A DNA stretch of 64,000 nt from Pseudomonas typographi (lineage in GTDB: Bacteria; Pseudomonadota; Gammaproteobacteria; Pseudomonadales; Pseudomonadaceae), in contig NZ_JAAOCA010000004.1 in the NCBI RefSeq assembly GCF_014694385.1, forward strand, positions 163,061 through 227,060, written 5' to 3'. A program made the translations under genes and the position numbers. This document shows, in pieces, positions 29,381-37,510 of this stretch (within the stretch, counting starts at the first letter, position 1; every line of letters begins with the position of its first letter). The notes under the pieces were generated by a model that was given only the letters and a program-made list of their open reading frames with translations, had not been told where the DNA came from and did not search any database.

Positions 29381-29719
29381 ATGAGTGCCCTGCCCCCCTG
29401 CCCCCAGTGCAACAGCGAATACACCTATGAAGACGGCGTGCTGTACGTATGCCCCGAATGCGCACACGAATGGCCCGCCCAAGGCGAAGCCCAAACCGAT
29501 GACAGCCCCCAGGTTCGCGACTCGGTCGGCAATGTACTGCAAGACGGCGACACCGTCACGGTGATCAAGGACCTCAAGGTCAAAGGCACATCGTTGGTGG
29601 TGAAGGTGGGCACCAAGGTCAAGAACATCCGCCTGTGCGAAGGCGACCACGACATCGATTGCAAGATCGACGGCATCGGCGCGATGAAGCTCAAATCGGA
29701 GTTCGTGCGCAAAGCTTGA
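29381..29719 (+). CDS. yjdM: YjdM/PhnA-family zinc-ribbon protein
   Basis: A 112-residue protein of the family historically called PhnA (not a phosphonoacetate hydrolase). It has a zinc ribbon with CPQC near residue 8 and CPEC about 17 residues later, then a YjdM domain with [23 protein letters not shown]. The physiological role is unclear. The start at 29381 sits just before the zinc ribbon. Confidence 0.9.
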   Translation: MSALPPCPQCNSEYTYEDGVLYVCPECAHEWPAQGEAQTDDSPQVRDSVGNVLQDGDTVTVIKDLKVKGTSLVVKVGTKVKNIRLCEGDHDIDCKIDGIGAMKLKSEFVRKA

Positions 29720-29744
29720 CCGGCGTCACTTGCTTTTCTGTAAA
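29716..29744 (+). promoter_or_regulatory. Predicted promoter in front of the gene at 29787
   Basis: TTGACC (29716-29721), a 17-base spacer, and TGTAAA (29739-29744). The -10 abuts the Fur-like box that follows, as expected for Fur repression. The match is moderate. Confidence 0.4.
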
Positions 29745-29759
29745 TAGTAATTATTCTCA
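29745..29759 (+). promoter_or_regulatory. Probable Fur box
   Basis: TAGTAATTATTCTCA matches 11 of the 14 fixed positions of the 7-1-7 Fur inverted repeat TGATAATNATTATCA. It is located directly downstream of a predicted -10 and 27 bases before the next start codon. Confidence 0.55.
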
Positions 29760-29786
29760 TTGAGGAACGATCTCAAGGAGAATGCC

Positions 29787-30029
29787 ATGACCTATCTCAT
29801 CGACGCCTGGCTCGAACGGCCGCAGCCTTACCTGCGCATCCTGCACCGCGAAACCGGCGAAGTTTGCGCGGTGCTGGGGCAAGAAGCCCTGGACGAGCTG
29901 CGCGACCAGGGTGACCTGGACCTCACCGGGCTTAACTCCAGCGAGCCGGTGGTGCTCAAGGAGTTAGTGCGCAATCTGTTTCTGTTTTGCTATGCGCGGG
30001 CCCTGCGGCCAGAGGTCGGGGCCCATTAG
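29787..30029 (+). CDS. Conserved small protein of unknown function (PA4570-like)
   Basis: An 80-residue soluble acidic protein starting MTYLIDAWLERPQPYLRIL; the AAGGAG Shine-Dalgarno lies seven to eight bases before the ATG at 29787. No motif I can name. Its position next to ispB/yjdM matches the Pseudomonas gene I know as PA4570. A probable Fur box overlaps its promoter region, so it is likely induced by iron starvation. That regulation is inferred from the site. Confidence 0.75.
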   Translation: MTYLIDAWLERPQPYLRILHRETGEVCAVLGQEALDELRDQGDLDLTGLNSSEPVVLKELVRNLFLFCYARALRPEVGAH

Positions 30030-30089
30030 GCGCACGGCAGGTAGCAGGTAAATACCTGCCGCCCTTCACCTGCGCCCTGGTGTTTGGTC

Positions 30090-30707
30090 CTATAGTACTT
30101 CGAGCAACTCGACATCGAAAATCAGCGCGCTGTGCGGCGGGATGCTGCCCACGCCCTGGGCGCCGTAGGCCAGTTCGCTGGGCACGTACAAGCGCCATTT
30201 GCTGCCGGTATTCATCAATTGCAGGGCTTCGGTCCAGCCGGCAATCACACCGCCCACCGGAAATTCCGCCGGCTGGCCACGGTCGTACGAGCTGTCGAAC
30301 ACCGTGCCGTCTACCAACGTGCCATGGTAGTGGGTGCGTACGGTGTCGTCGCGGGAAGGTTTGGCACCCTCACCGGTGCTAAGCACTTCGAATTGCAGGC
30401 CCGAGGCCAGCGTAGTCACCCCGTCGCGCTGGCCGTTGCCGGTGAGGAACGCCCGGCCTGCTTCGCCAGCGGCTTCGGCCTTGGCCTGGGCTTCGGCTTG
30501 CATGAGTTCGCGAATCACGCGAAAGCTTGCATTGAGTTCCTCGGCACCCACTCGGCTCGGCTGGCCGCCAAAGGCATCGGCCAAGCCGGCCAGAATGGCC
30601 TCCAGGCGTACACCGGGTGGCGGGTTGTCACGGATCTGGTCGCCCAGTTGGCGGCCAATCCCATAGCTGACACGGGCTTCGTCGGTGGAGAGGTTCAGTT
30701 CGGACAT
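30090..30707 (-). CDS. fklB: FKBP-type peptidyl-prolyl isomerase (FklB/Mip type)
   Basis: A 205-residue isomerase with an N-terminal FKBP_N dimerisation helix region (LSTDEARVSYGIGRQLGDQI, about residues 5-100). The C-terminal FKBP catalytic domain is recognisable by RTHYHGTLVDGTVFDSSYDRG and the ending SALIFDVELLEVL. No signal peptide is seen, so it is probably cytoplasmic like FklB. The start at 30707 has GGAG about 8 bases upstream. Confidence 0.92.
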   Translation of the reverse strand: MSELNLSTDEARVSYGIGRQLGDQIRDNPPPGVRLEAILAGLADAFGGQPSRVGAEELNASFRVIRELMQAEAQAKAEAAGEAGRAFLTGNGQRDGVTTLASGLQFEVLSTGEGAKPSRDDTVRTHYHGTLVDGTVFDSSYDRGQPAEFPVGGVIAGWTEALQLMNTGSKWRLYVPSELAYGAQGVGSIPPHSALIFDVELLEVL

Positions 30708-30845
30708 CGGGCTGCTCCGTTGTGCAGGCCGCGAAATGCGGCCCGGCCAAAGGGCAGGCAGCCTAGCACATCAACGCAGGGTGTTCTCGCTCGAGCATGT
30801 CGTGGCAAAGGCCCGGACGACGAATGCCCTGGCGAGGGTAAAACG

Positions 30846-31187
30846 TCATAGCTCCGGGGTCGCCAGTTGCTCGCCCAGGTGCCGGCCACGGTCGGCGTTG
30901 ATCTTGCGCAATTCCCCGTGCAGGTGAAGGTTCCAGATTTGCGGCTGTTCATCGACTTGGTAGCCGTGGAGGGTCAGGCTGTCGACGATGGCACCGAGCA
31001 CTGATTCAGCCACTTTTGGCCCATGAAAAGGGCCCTGAGCCTTGACCGCAGAGGGTTGCTCGCCGGCCATGCCCGCAGCGAACAGCAGCGTCCAGATGCC
31101 CTGGTCACCGGCTACCGGGCGGATTATGCATTCGATGCGGGTTTGCAGCCCCAGGCATTGCCGTGTCAGGCTCATCGCGTGTTCCAT
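30846..31187 (-). CDS. Conserved hypothetical protein
   Basis: A 113-residue protein starting MEHAMSLTRQCLGLQTRIEC; AGGAG lies eight bases before the ATG at 31187. No signal peptide or membrane segment and no motif I recognise. Short strands alternate with helices (IWTLLFAAGM, SVLGAIVDSLTLHGY). The position between fklB and the Lon-like protease matches an uncharacterised conserved gene in other pseudomonads. Function unknown. Confidence 0.7.
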   Translation of the reverse strand: MEHAMSLTRQCLGLQTRIECIIRPVAGDQGIWTLLFAAGMAGEQPSAVKAQGPFHGPKVAESVLGAIVDSLTLHGYQVDEQPQIWNLHLHGELRKINADRGRHLGEQLATPEL

Positions 31188-31325
31188 GCGCTAGGCTCCT
31201 CGTGCTGATCTATGCATATGATTGCCTGAGCATAGACCACGGCGGCCGTGCCAAATCCCAGCCGCCCCCGCGGGCGGCGACGGGCGGTCGCAAAGCACAA
31301 CAGATACCCGCCGCTGGCGGCAATG

Positions 31326-33767
31326 CTACTGGCAGCGTTTCACCTCCGCCAAGGCGTCGACCTGGTGCTCTTTTTCGGCCTCTTTAAGCTCCTCTTCGCT
31401 GAGCATTTCGGCAATGGCGCGCAAGCGCTCCACTACCAGGGCGTTCACGCTGCCGGCAGGGAACTGCCCGGCAGCATCCGGTGCCCCGGCAAGCTCACCG
31501 ACCAACAGGCTTAACGCCTCATCGGCCTGGCTGACCGCATACACATGGAATTTGCCTTCGCGCACGGCCTTGAGCACGCGCTCATCGAGCATCAACGTGG
31601 CCACGTTGGCCTTGGGAATGATCGCGCCGTGCTCGCCGGTCAACCCACGTGCTTCGCAAAGGCGGAAAAACCCTTCGATTTTTTCGTTCACGCCGCCCAC
31701 CGCCTGCACTTCGCCAAACTGGTTGATCGAGCCGGTGATGGCAAAGCATTGCTTGAGCGGTTTTTTCGATAAGGCCGAAATCAATGTACACGCTTCGCCC
31801 AATGACGCGCTGTCGCCATCGACATAGCCATAGGATTGCTCAAGGGCGATGCTGGCACTGATCGCCAGCGGAAACTCCTGAGCATAGCGGCTGCCGAGGT
31901 AGCCAGTGAGGATCATCACGCCCTTGGAGTGGATCGGCTGGCCAAGGTTGACCTCCCGCTCGATGTCGACAATGCCACTGCCGCCGGGGTACACCGTGGC
32001 GGAAATGCGTGCAGGTACGCCAAAGGCCGAATCGCCGACTTCCAGCACCGTGAGGCCGTTGCACTTGCCCACCGCGGCACCGTCGGTGTCGATCAGCACG
32101 ATACCGGCTAGCATATCGTCGAGGATGCGTGCCGACACCCGGCCGGTGCGGGTGGCCTTGGCCTTGAGCGCGCGTTCGATGTGCCCGGCGTCAGTGTGGC
32201 TGGCACCGGCCACCTGGCGGATGAAATCGGCTTCGCTGACCAGTTGGAACAGGTCGCCGATCTTCGCCGACAAGCGCCCCTGGTGTTCGGCCAGGCGCGC
32301 GCTGTAGGTGGCCAGGCGCGCCACCGCGTCGGCGGTCAGGGGTGCCATGCCCTCTTCGGATGTGCGGGTTTTCAACAACTGGGCGAACTGCTCCAGGCTG
32401 TCTTCACCCATGGCGATGTCTTCGTCGAAGTCCACCAGTACGCGAAACATCTCCTGGAAGTCCGGGTCGTGGTCTTGCAGCGCGTAGTAAACCTGCCGCG
32501 AGCCCACGATCACCACCTTGACCTGCAGCGGGATCAGTTCCGGGGCCAGGGTGACGGTGGCCAAGCGGCCATATTCGCCCACCGGGGATTCCATTTTCAG
32601 CTTGCGCGACTGCAAGGCCCGCTTGAGGGCCTCCCACACGAACGGTTCAGCGAGCATCTTCTCCGCTTCGAGGATAAGAAAACCACCGTTGGCCTGGTGC
32701 AGCGCGCCAGGGCGCAGTTGCCGGTAGGAGGTGTACAACGCGCCTTGGTCGGTGCTGTACTCGATGCGCCCGAACAGGTTGTCGTAGGTAGGGTGCGGCT
32801 CGAACGCCACCGGCGCGCCCGCGCTGGCCCCATGCCCCACCACCAGGCTGGGGGCGTACTGCTCTTCGAGCATTTTGCGCGCCACCGCATCGTTCTTGGG
32901 CTCGTCGACGAACTGCTCTACCACCGTGCGCAGCAAGTTAACCTGCATGGCCTGCAGGTAACCGCATACCCCGGCATTCTCGGCATACTGCTGCGACAGC
33001 GGGCCCAGCAGCGGTTGCAGCGCCAAGGTGATGGTCTCTTCGTTGAGCTGGCGCAACTGGTTGCTCGATTCGCGCTTCCATTGCGGCAGGCTGGCCAATT
33101 CTTCGTTCAAGCGCTCTTCGAGCCCGGCGATGTCTTGGTGGAACCGCTCGCGCTCGGCCTCGCCCAGTTGTGAGAACTCCGCCTCGTCCAGCGCCTTGCC
33201 CTCAAGCATCGGGGTGAAGGCGATATTGCTGCTGTCACGGTACAACGCGATGCTTTTTTCCAATGCCAATCGCTCGATCACATCCAATGCGCGGTCGTAG
33301 CGATGGTTGAAAGCGCGGTCGATGGCGCTTTTCTTCTGTTGGTAGGAGGGGTGCTCGAACACCGCCGGAAAGGTCGCCAGCAGGTTGTCGATCAGCCCGC
33401 CGATGTCGGCAATGAAGGCGCTGGCACTGCCGGGCGGCAGCTCCAGCGCCTTGGGGTTGCGCGGCTCGTCGAAGTGGTTTACGTACACCCAGTCGCTGGG
33501 CGTGCGCAGGCGTTTGGCTTCGGTCTTGAGGTAGCGCTTGGCGAACGAAAAGCGCCCGGTACCCGGCTCGCCCATGACAAAAACGTTATAACCGGGGCGC
33601 GGCATCGCGACCCCGAACTGCAGCGCGTCTACAGCGCGCTCTTGCCCGAGCACGCCGCGAAACGGCTCCAAATCATCGGTGCTGGTGAAGCTGAACTGTT
33701 CAGCGGTAAAAGGGCGGGTAAGCGCCTCTGGGGCAACGCGCAGGCTGGCGGCAACAGAATCAGGCAT
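31326..33767 (-). CDS. Lon-family (LonB-like) ATP-dependent protease
   Basis: An 813-residue AAA+ protease without the N-terminal Lon substrate domain. A P-loop-like motif is near residue 66 (VMGEPGTGRFSFAKR) and a long AAA_32-type middle region contains predicted coiled-coil stretches (SQLGEAERERFHQDIAGLEERLNE region). The S16 proteolytic domain has the Ser in DGDSASLGEA (about residue 650) and the Lys in NEKIEGFF (about residue 690). This is the second Lon-like protease common in Pseudomonas (PA4576-like). Substrates unknown. The start at 33767 has AGGAAA upstream. Confidence 0.9.
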   Translation of the reverse strand: MPDSVAASLRVAPEALTRPFTAEQFSFTSTDDLEPFRGVLGQERAVDALQFGVAMPRPGYNVFVMGEPGTGRFSFAKRYLKTEAKRLRTPSDWVYVNHFDEPRNPKALELPPGSASAFIADIGGLIDNLLATFPAVFEHPSYQQKKSAIDRAFNHRYDRALDVIERLALEKSIALYRDSSNIAFTPMLEGKALDEAEFSQLGEAERERFHQDIAGLEERLNEELASLPQWKRESSNQLRQLNEETITLALQPLLGPLSQQYAENAGVCGYLQAMQVNLLRTVVEQFVDEPKNDAVARKMLEEQYAPSLVVGHGASAGAPVAFEPHPTYDNLFGRIEYSTDQGALYTSYRQLRPGALHQANGGFLILEAEKMLAEPFVWEALKRALQSRKLKMESPVGEYGRLATVTLAPELIPLQVKVVIVGSRQVYYALQDHDPDFQEMFRVLVDFDEDIAMGEDSLEQFAQLLKTRTSEEGMAPLTADAVARLATYSARLAEHQGRLSAKIGDLFQLVSEADFIRQVAGASHTDAGHIERALKAKATRTGRVSARILDDMLAGIVLIDTDGAAVGKCNGLTVLEVGDSAFGVPARISATVYPGGSGIVDIEREVNLGQPIHSKGVMILTGYLGSRYAQEFPLAISASIALEQSYGYVDGDSASLGEACTLISALSKKPLKQCFAITGSINQFGEVQAVGGVNEKIEGFFRLCEARGLTGEHGAIIPKANVATLMLDERVLKAVREGKFHVYAVSQADEALSLLVGELAGAPDAAGQFPAGSVNALVVERLRAIAEMLSEEELKEAEKEHQVDALAEVKRCQ

Positions 33768-34026
33768 CAGGTTTCCTTAACTTCCGGGCAAGGCTATTTC
33801 AGCATTCTGGCGCCCCCTGGCGCTACCGTGCAAGGCACTTGTGGGTGCTCGGCAATGGCGGGCGTTGGCCGTGCAGATTGGCCAACCATGCAAAGCGTTC
33901 TGAGCAGGTCGGTTGTAAAAATATTTAGTAATCAACTGCGGAACTCGCGTTAAAGCCCTAAACTCCAAGCTGCGCCGCAGCTAACGCAACGGCCTGTCCT
34001 TGAACCACATCACGAGAACAACGCTT

Positions 34027-34515
34027 ATGAAACGGATTCTGCTAGGCACCCTGTTCACCGTCGCCTCATTCAACGCTATGGCTCAGGCTCCCGGGGGGCC
34101 CAACTGCGGCTGGGGCAACCTGCTGTTCGAAGGCCAGCGCGGTACGCCGGCGCACTTTTTGGCCTCGACCACCAACGGTACCTCGGGCAATGCCACCTTC
34201 GGCATGACCAGCGGCACCAACGGCTGCGACACCAGCGGCGCGTTGACCTACGGCGGCAAGTCGTGGATCGCCATGAACGGCATGATCGATGAGCTTTCCG
34301 AAGACATGGCCAAAGGCCAAGGCGAAGCGCTGACCACCTACGCGGTGGTACTCGGGGTCAAGCCCGAAGACCGTGCCTACTTCGAAACGGTGGCTCACCA
34401 ACATTTCACGCAGATCTTCAACCGCCCCGATGTGACGGCCGAAGACGTGCATAACAACACCCTGGGCGTCATGAAGAACGACGCACGCCTGGCCAAATAC
34501 AGCGAACAGGCTTAA
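34027..34515 (+). CDS. DUF3015 family exported protein
   Basis: A 162-residue protein with a Sec signal peptide (MKRILLGTLFTVASFNAMA), then two Cys in the mature N-terminal half (GPNCGWGNLLFEG; NGCDTSGAL) typical of DUF3015. It is probably periplasmic. Role unknown. It precedes a DUF4105 gene by 62 bases with a hairpin between, and the two commonly neighbour one another in Pseudomonas. Confidence 0.88.
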   Translation: MKRILLGTLFTVASFNAMAQAPGGPNCGWGNLLFEGQRGTPAHFLASTTNGTSGNATFGMTSGTNGCDTSGALTYGGKSWIAMNGMIDELSEDMAKGQGEALTTYAVVLGVKPEDRAYFETVAHQHFTQIFNRPDVTAEDVHNNTLGVMKNDARLAKYSEQA

Positions 34516-34528
34516 CCTCGCGCAGCAC

Positions 34529-34549
34529 GGCCTGCCGCTTCGGCAGGCC
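34529..34549 (+). terminator. Hairpin after the DUF3015 gene, weak terminator
   Basis: Perfect 9-bp stem GGCCTGCCG / CGGCAGGCC with a CTT loop, but only TTC follows instead of a T run. It may attenuate transcription into the DUF4105 gene. Confidence 0.45.
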
Positions 34550-34577
34550 TTCACACTACGCAGCGGAACCCTCCTGA

Positions 34578-36422
34578 ATGTTCAAGCGCCTGGCATGGCT
34601 GGCATTACTGGCCTGTGCGCCGTTGTATGGCGCGGACGACGCTACCCTTTCGCAACTGGCCCGGGCGCCCTATTGGTTGGCGTTGGGGCACTACACCCCA
34701 AGCAAGGTGCATGGCTGGCGTAGCTATGTCGACGATGCCAGTTTCTTCCTGGCCGCGGACGGTGCCCACCATCCGGAACGCGAGCTGCGCGCCACGCTGG
34801 CGGCACTCTATGCCCCGCCAGAACAGGCTGGCCAACATGCACAATGCCGCTACCCGGCAAGGGCCCGCTGGCTTGAGGCGCAACTGCACCTGACCGACCT
34901 GCCCCACGTTCAATGCGACGAGTTCACCCAGTGGTACAAGGCTATTGCACCGTACAGCACCGTGCTGGTGTTCCCGGCAGCCTACCTCAACAGCCCGTCG
35001 TCGATGTTCGGCCACACCTTGCTGCGCATCGACCAGGCCGAGACACGCACCGACGGCACCGCCCTGCTTAGCTACGCGATCAACTTCGGTGCCTATGTGC
35101 AAGGCAGTGACAACAGCGTGCTGTACGCCTGGAAGGGCCTGGCCGGTGGCTACCCCGGGCTGTTTTCGCTGGTGCCCTACCAGCAAAAGCTCTCTGAATA
35201 CCGCAACCTGGAAAACCGCGACCTGTGGGAATACCACCTGAACCTTACACCCGCGGAAACCGCACGCATGGTCGAGCATGTGTGGGAGCTGCGCCAAGTG
35301 CGTTTCGACTATTATTTTTTCGATGAAAACTGCTCTTACCGCCTGCTGGAGCTTTTGCAAATCGCCCGCCCGGGCTTGCAATTGACCGAGCAATTCCCGC
35401 TTACCGCCATCCCGACCGACACGGTCAAAGCGGTGCAGGCAGCCGGGCTGGTGGACCGCACCGACTACCGGCCGTCACGCGAGCGCGAGCTACTGGCCAG
35501 GGCCGCGCCGCTGTCTACGGCCGAGCAACGGCTGGCCGAGCGCTTGGCTGGCGACACCACGCAACTGCACGCCTCGGCGGTACAAGCGTTGCCCGCCGAC
35601 CGGCGCGCGCTGGTGGAAGACACCGCCTACCGGCTGGAACGTTACCACGCCACCGGCCAAGAGCGTGACCCTCTGCGTGCCCAGCGCAGCTTCGAGCTGC
35701 TGCGCGCGATGAACGTCAACCCGCCGCCCCCCCTGCAACTGGAACGCCCAGACCGCCCGGAAGACGGCCACCCCTCGCGCACCTGGAGCGCCGGCGTGGG
35801 CAGCCGCGACGGCCGGGCATTCGGCGAATATGGCCTGCGCATGGCCTACCATGACCTGGCCGATAACGCCTACGGCTTCCCGCTCGGGGCACAAATTGAA
35901 ATCCTCGGCCTTAAGCTGCGCCAATACGAGGGCAACCGGTGGCAGTTACAGCGGCTCGACCTGGCCAACATTCGCTCGCTCACCCCACGTAGTACGCTGC
36001 TCACGCCGTTGTCGTGGCAGGTCGGTGGCGGCTTGGAGCGTGTGCCGGGCCGCCATGCCGAACCCACCCTGGCCACCCACCTCAATGGCGGGGCCGGTAG
36101 CAGTTGGGCCCTGGGCGGCGGCACATTGGCCTATGCGCTGGGTACGGCGCGCATCGAACACAACAATGACTTTGCAGCCTTCGCAAGCCCTGCCGTGGGT
36201 TTCGATACCGGGCTGCTGTGGCGCAACCGGCTGGGCAACCTGACTGCAGAGGCCAAGGGCGATTACTTCGCCAACGGTGAAGTGCGCCGCCGCCTCGCGC
36301 TGGGGCAGCAATGGGAGCTTAGCCCCAACCTCGGCCTGCGGCTTACCGCCGCGCGGGATTTCAGCCACTTGGGCCAGGCGCGCAACGAGGTGATGCTGGA
36401 AGCCCGCTGGTACCATTACTGA
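34578..36422 (+). CDS. DUF4105 (Lnb N-terminal-like) exported protein
   Basis: A 614-residue envelope protein: signal peptide (MFKRLAWLALLACAPLYG), then the DUF4105 core with a papain/NlpC-like arrangement of conserved residues (PSSMFGHTLLRID; YYFFDENCSYRLLELL). A C-terminal half rich in alternating beta strands (about residues 395-614) may form a barrel or beta-sandwich. The His and Cys in the two quoted motifs are the obvious catalytic candidates, but activity is an inference. Location is likely periplasm or outer membrane. Confidence 0.85.
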   Translation: MFKRLAWLALLACAPLYGADDATLSQLARAPYWLALGHYTPSKVHGWRSYVDDASFFLAADGAHHPERELRATLAALYAPPEQAGQHAQCRYPARARWLEAQLHLTDLPHVQCDEFTQWYKAIAPYSTVLVFPAAYLNSPSSMFGHTLLRIDQAETRTDGTALLSYAINFGAYVQGSDNSVLYAWKGLAGGYPGLFSLVPYQQKLSEYRNLENRDLWEYHLNLTPAETARMVEHVWELRQVRFDYYFFDENCSYRLLELLQIARPGLQLTEQFPLTAIPTDTVKAVQAAGLVDRTDYRPSRERELLARAAPLSTAEQRLAERLAGDTTQLHASAVQALPADRRALVEDTAYRLERYHATGQERDPLRAQRSFELLRAMNVNPPPPLQLERPDRPEDGHPSRTWSAGVGSRDGRAFGEYGLRMAYHDLADNAYGFPLGAQIEILGLKLRQYEGNRWQLQRLDLANIRSLTPRSTLLTPLSWQVGGGLERVPGRHAEPTLATHLNGGAGSSWALGGGTLAYALGTARIEHNNDFAAFASPAVGFDTGLLWRNRLGNLTAEAKGDYFANGEVRRRLALGQQWELSPNLGLRLTAARDFSHLGQARNEVMLEARWYHY

Positions 36423-36470
36423 AATTGAGGCCGAGCATCCGTTTTACATTCCTTTGACGAAAACCGCAGT

Positions 36471-36508
36471 GCCCGGTGTCCAACCTTTTAAACAAGCCGG
36501 GCCTTTTT
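36471..36508 (+). terminator. Possible terminator after the DUF4105 gene
   Basis: GCCCGG and CCGGGC separated by a 20-base loop, followed by CTTTTT. The stem is short for so long a loop, so this is tentative. Confidence 0.4.
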
Positions 36509-36535
36509 ACCCGGTATTGCGTGAGGTATCGCGAC

Positions 36536-36892
36536 ATGAAGCGATATGGGTGCGTACTGGCGCTGTTGGTGGCCCTTACCGGGTGCCAAACCGCGCACGA
36601 GCAAATGGTCCAACAAGGCTACCCGCCAGCCTTCGCAGACGGTTACCACGATGGCTGCGGCAGTGGCCGAGCCGCCGCGGCTTCTTTCAGCGGCAGTTAC
36701 ACCAAGGACGTTAACCGATACCTCGCCGACAAGCTTTACAGCGGCGGTTGGGACGATGGTTTTCGCCAATGCCAGGCCCAAGCCATAAGCGGCGACCAGC
36801 AAGAGGTGCACGACCGGGTGCTCAACGACCGCGACCGTGACTGGCAGCAGCAGAAGGACCGCATGACCTACCGTGCCTTCCACGGTGACTGA
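36536..36892 (+). CDS. Small lipoprotein of unknown function
   Basis: A 118-residue protein with a lipoprotein signal peptide and lipobox LTGC (MKRYGCVLALLVALTGCQT). The mature part is hydrophilic, with an Ala/Gly-rich beginning (YHDGCGSGRAAAASF) and a charged C-terminus (NDRDRDWQQQKDRM). The Asp at +2 of the mature protein that signals inner-membrane retention is absent (Gln instead), so the outer membrane is more likely. The start at 36536 is chosen because it begins the signal peptide. Confidence 0.8.
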   Translation: MKRYGCVLALLVALTGCQTAHEQMVQQGYPPAFADGYHDGCGSGRAAAASFSGSYTKDVNRYLADKLYSGGWDDGFRQCQAQAISGDQQEVHDRVLNDRDRDWQQQKDRMTYRAFHGD

Positions 36893-36946
36893 CATACCGC
36901 GAACTTCCAGGCGGCCACCATGGACCAATACTTCATGGAGGTGTTC

Positions 36947-37447
36947 ATGAGCCGAGCGTTCGTTAACGAAGACCAGGCCGCCACCCAGGCGGCCCAACCG
37001 GTAGAGCGGCGCGTCAGCGACCTGCCCAACTACGTGACTGAAAGCGGGCTGGCCTCGTTGCACGCGCGGGTGGCCGAACTCAAGGCGCTGCATGCTGAGC
37101 AAACGGCCCTGGGCGAGCGGGGCGACCGGCAGTCGATGGCAGACCTGGAGCGAGACCTGCGCTACTTCCAGGCCCGTGTGGCCACCGCACGGCAGGTGCC
37201 GCCAGTCACCGCGACGGATAAAGTGCAGATCGGTAGCTGGATCACCTTTGCCGATGAGCACGATGTACGCAGCCAAGTGTGCTTGGTGGGAGAAGACCAA
37301 GCCGATGCGGGCGTCGGCCTGGTCAACTGGGCCTCGCCGCTGGGCCGCGCGCTGCTGGGCGCGCAGGTGGGTGACGAAGTGCTGTGGCAACGGCCGGCGG
37401 GCGATATGCGCATCGAGATCGTCGCCATCAGCGCCCTACCTACCTAA
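36947..37447 (+). CDS. Divergent GreA/GreB-family factor with shortened coiled coil
   Basis: A 166-residue protein: an extra N-terminal 30-40 residues, a helical hairpin (about residues 42-90), and a C-terminal Gre domain recognised by VQIGSWITFADE, VNWASPLGRALLGAQVGDEV and the final EIVAISALP. In GreB the hairpin tip reads GDRSENAD; here it is GDRQSMAD, so the acidic Glu is replaced by Met, and both arms are several residues shorter. It may bind RNA polymerase without stimulating transcript cleavage. The start at 36947 has GGAGG just upstream. Confidence 0.75.
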   Translation: MSRAFVNEDQAATQAAQPVERRVSDLPNYVTESGLASLHARVAELKALHAEQTALGERGDRQSMADLERDLRYFQARVATARQVPPVTATDKVQIGSWITFADEHDVRSQVCLVGEDQADAGVGLVNWASPLGRALLGAQVGDEVLWQRPAGDMRIEIVAISALPT

Positions 37448-37510
37448 GGCCAGCAGTGCCCGCGCCGGGGCCACTTCCCTCCATCGCCGACGGTAGCGGG
37501 CCAACCTGGC

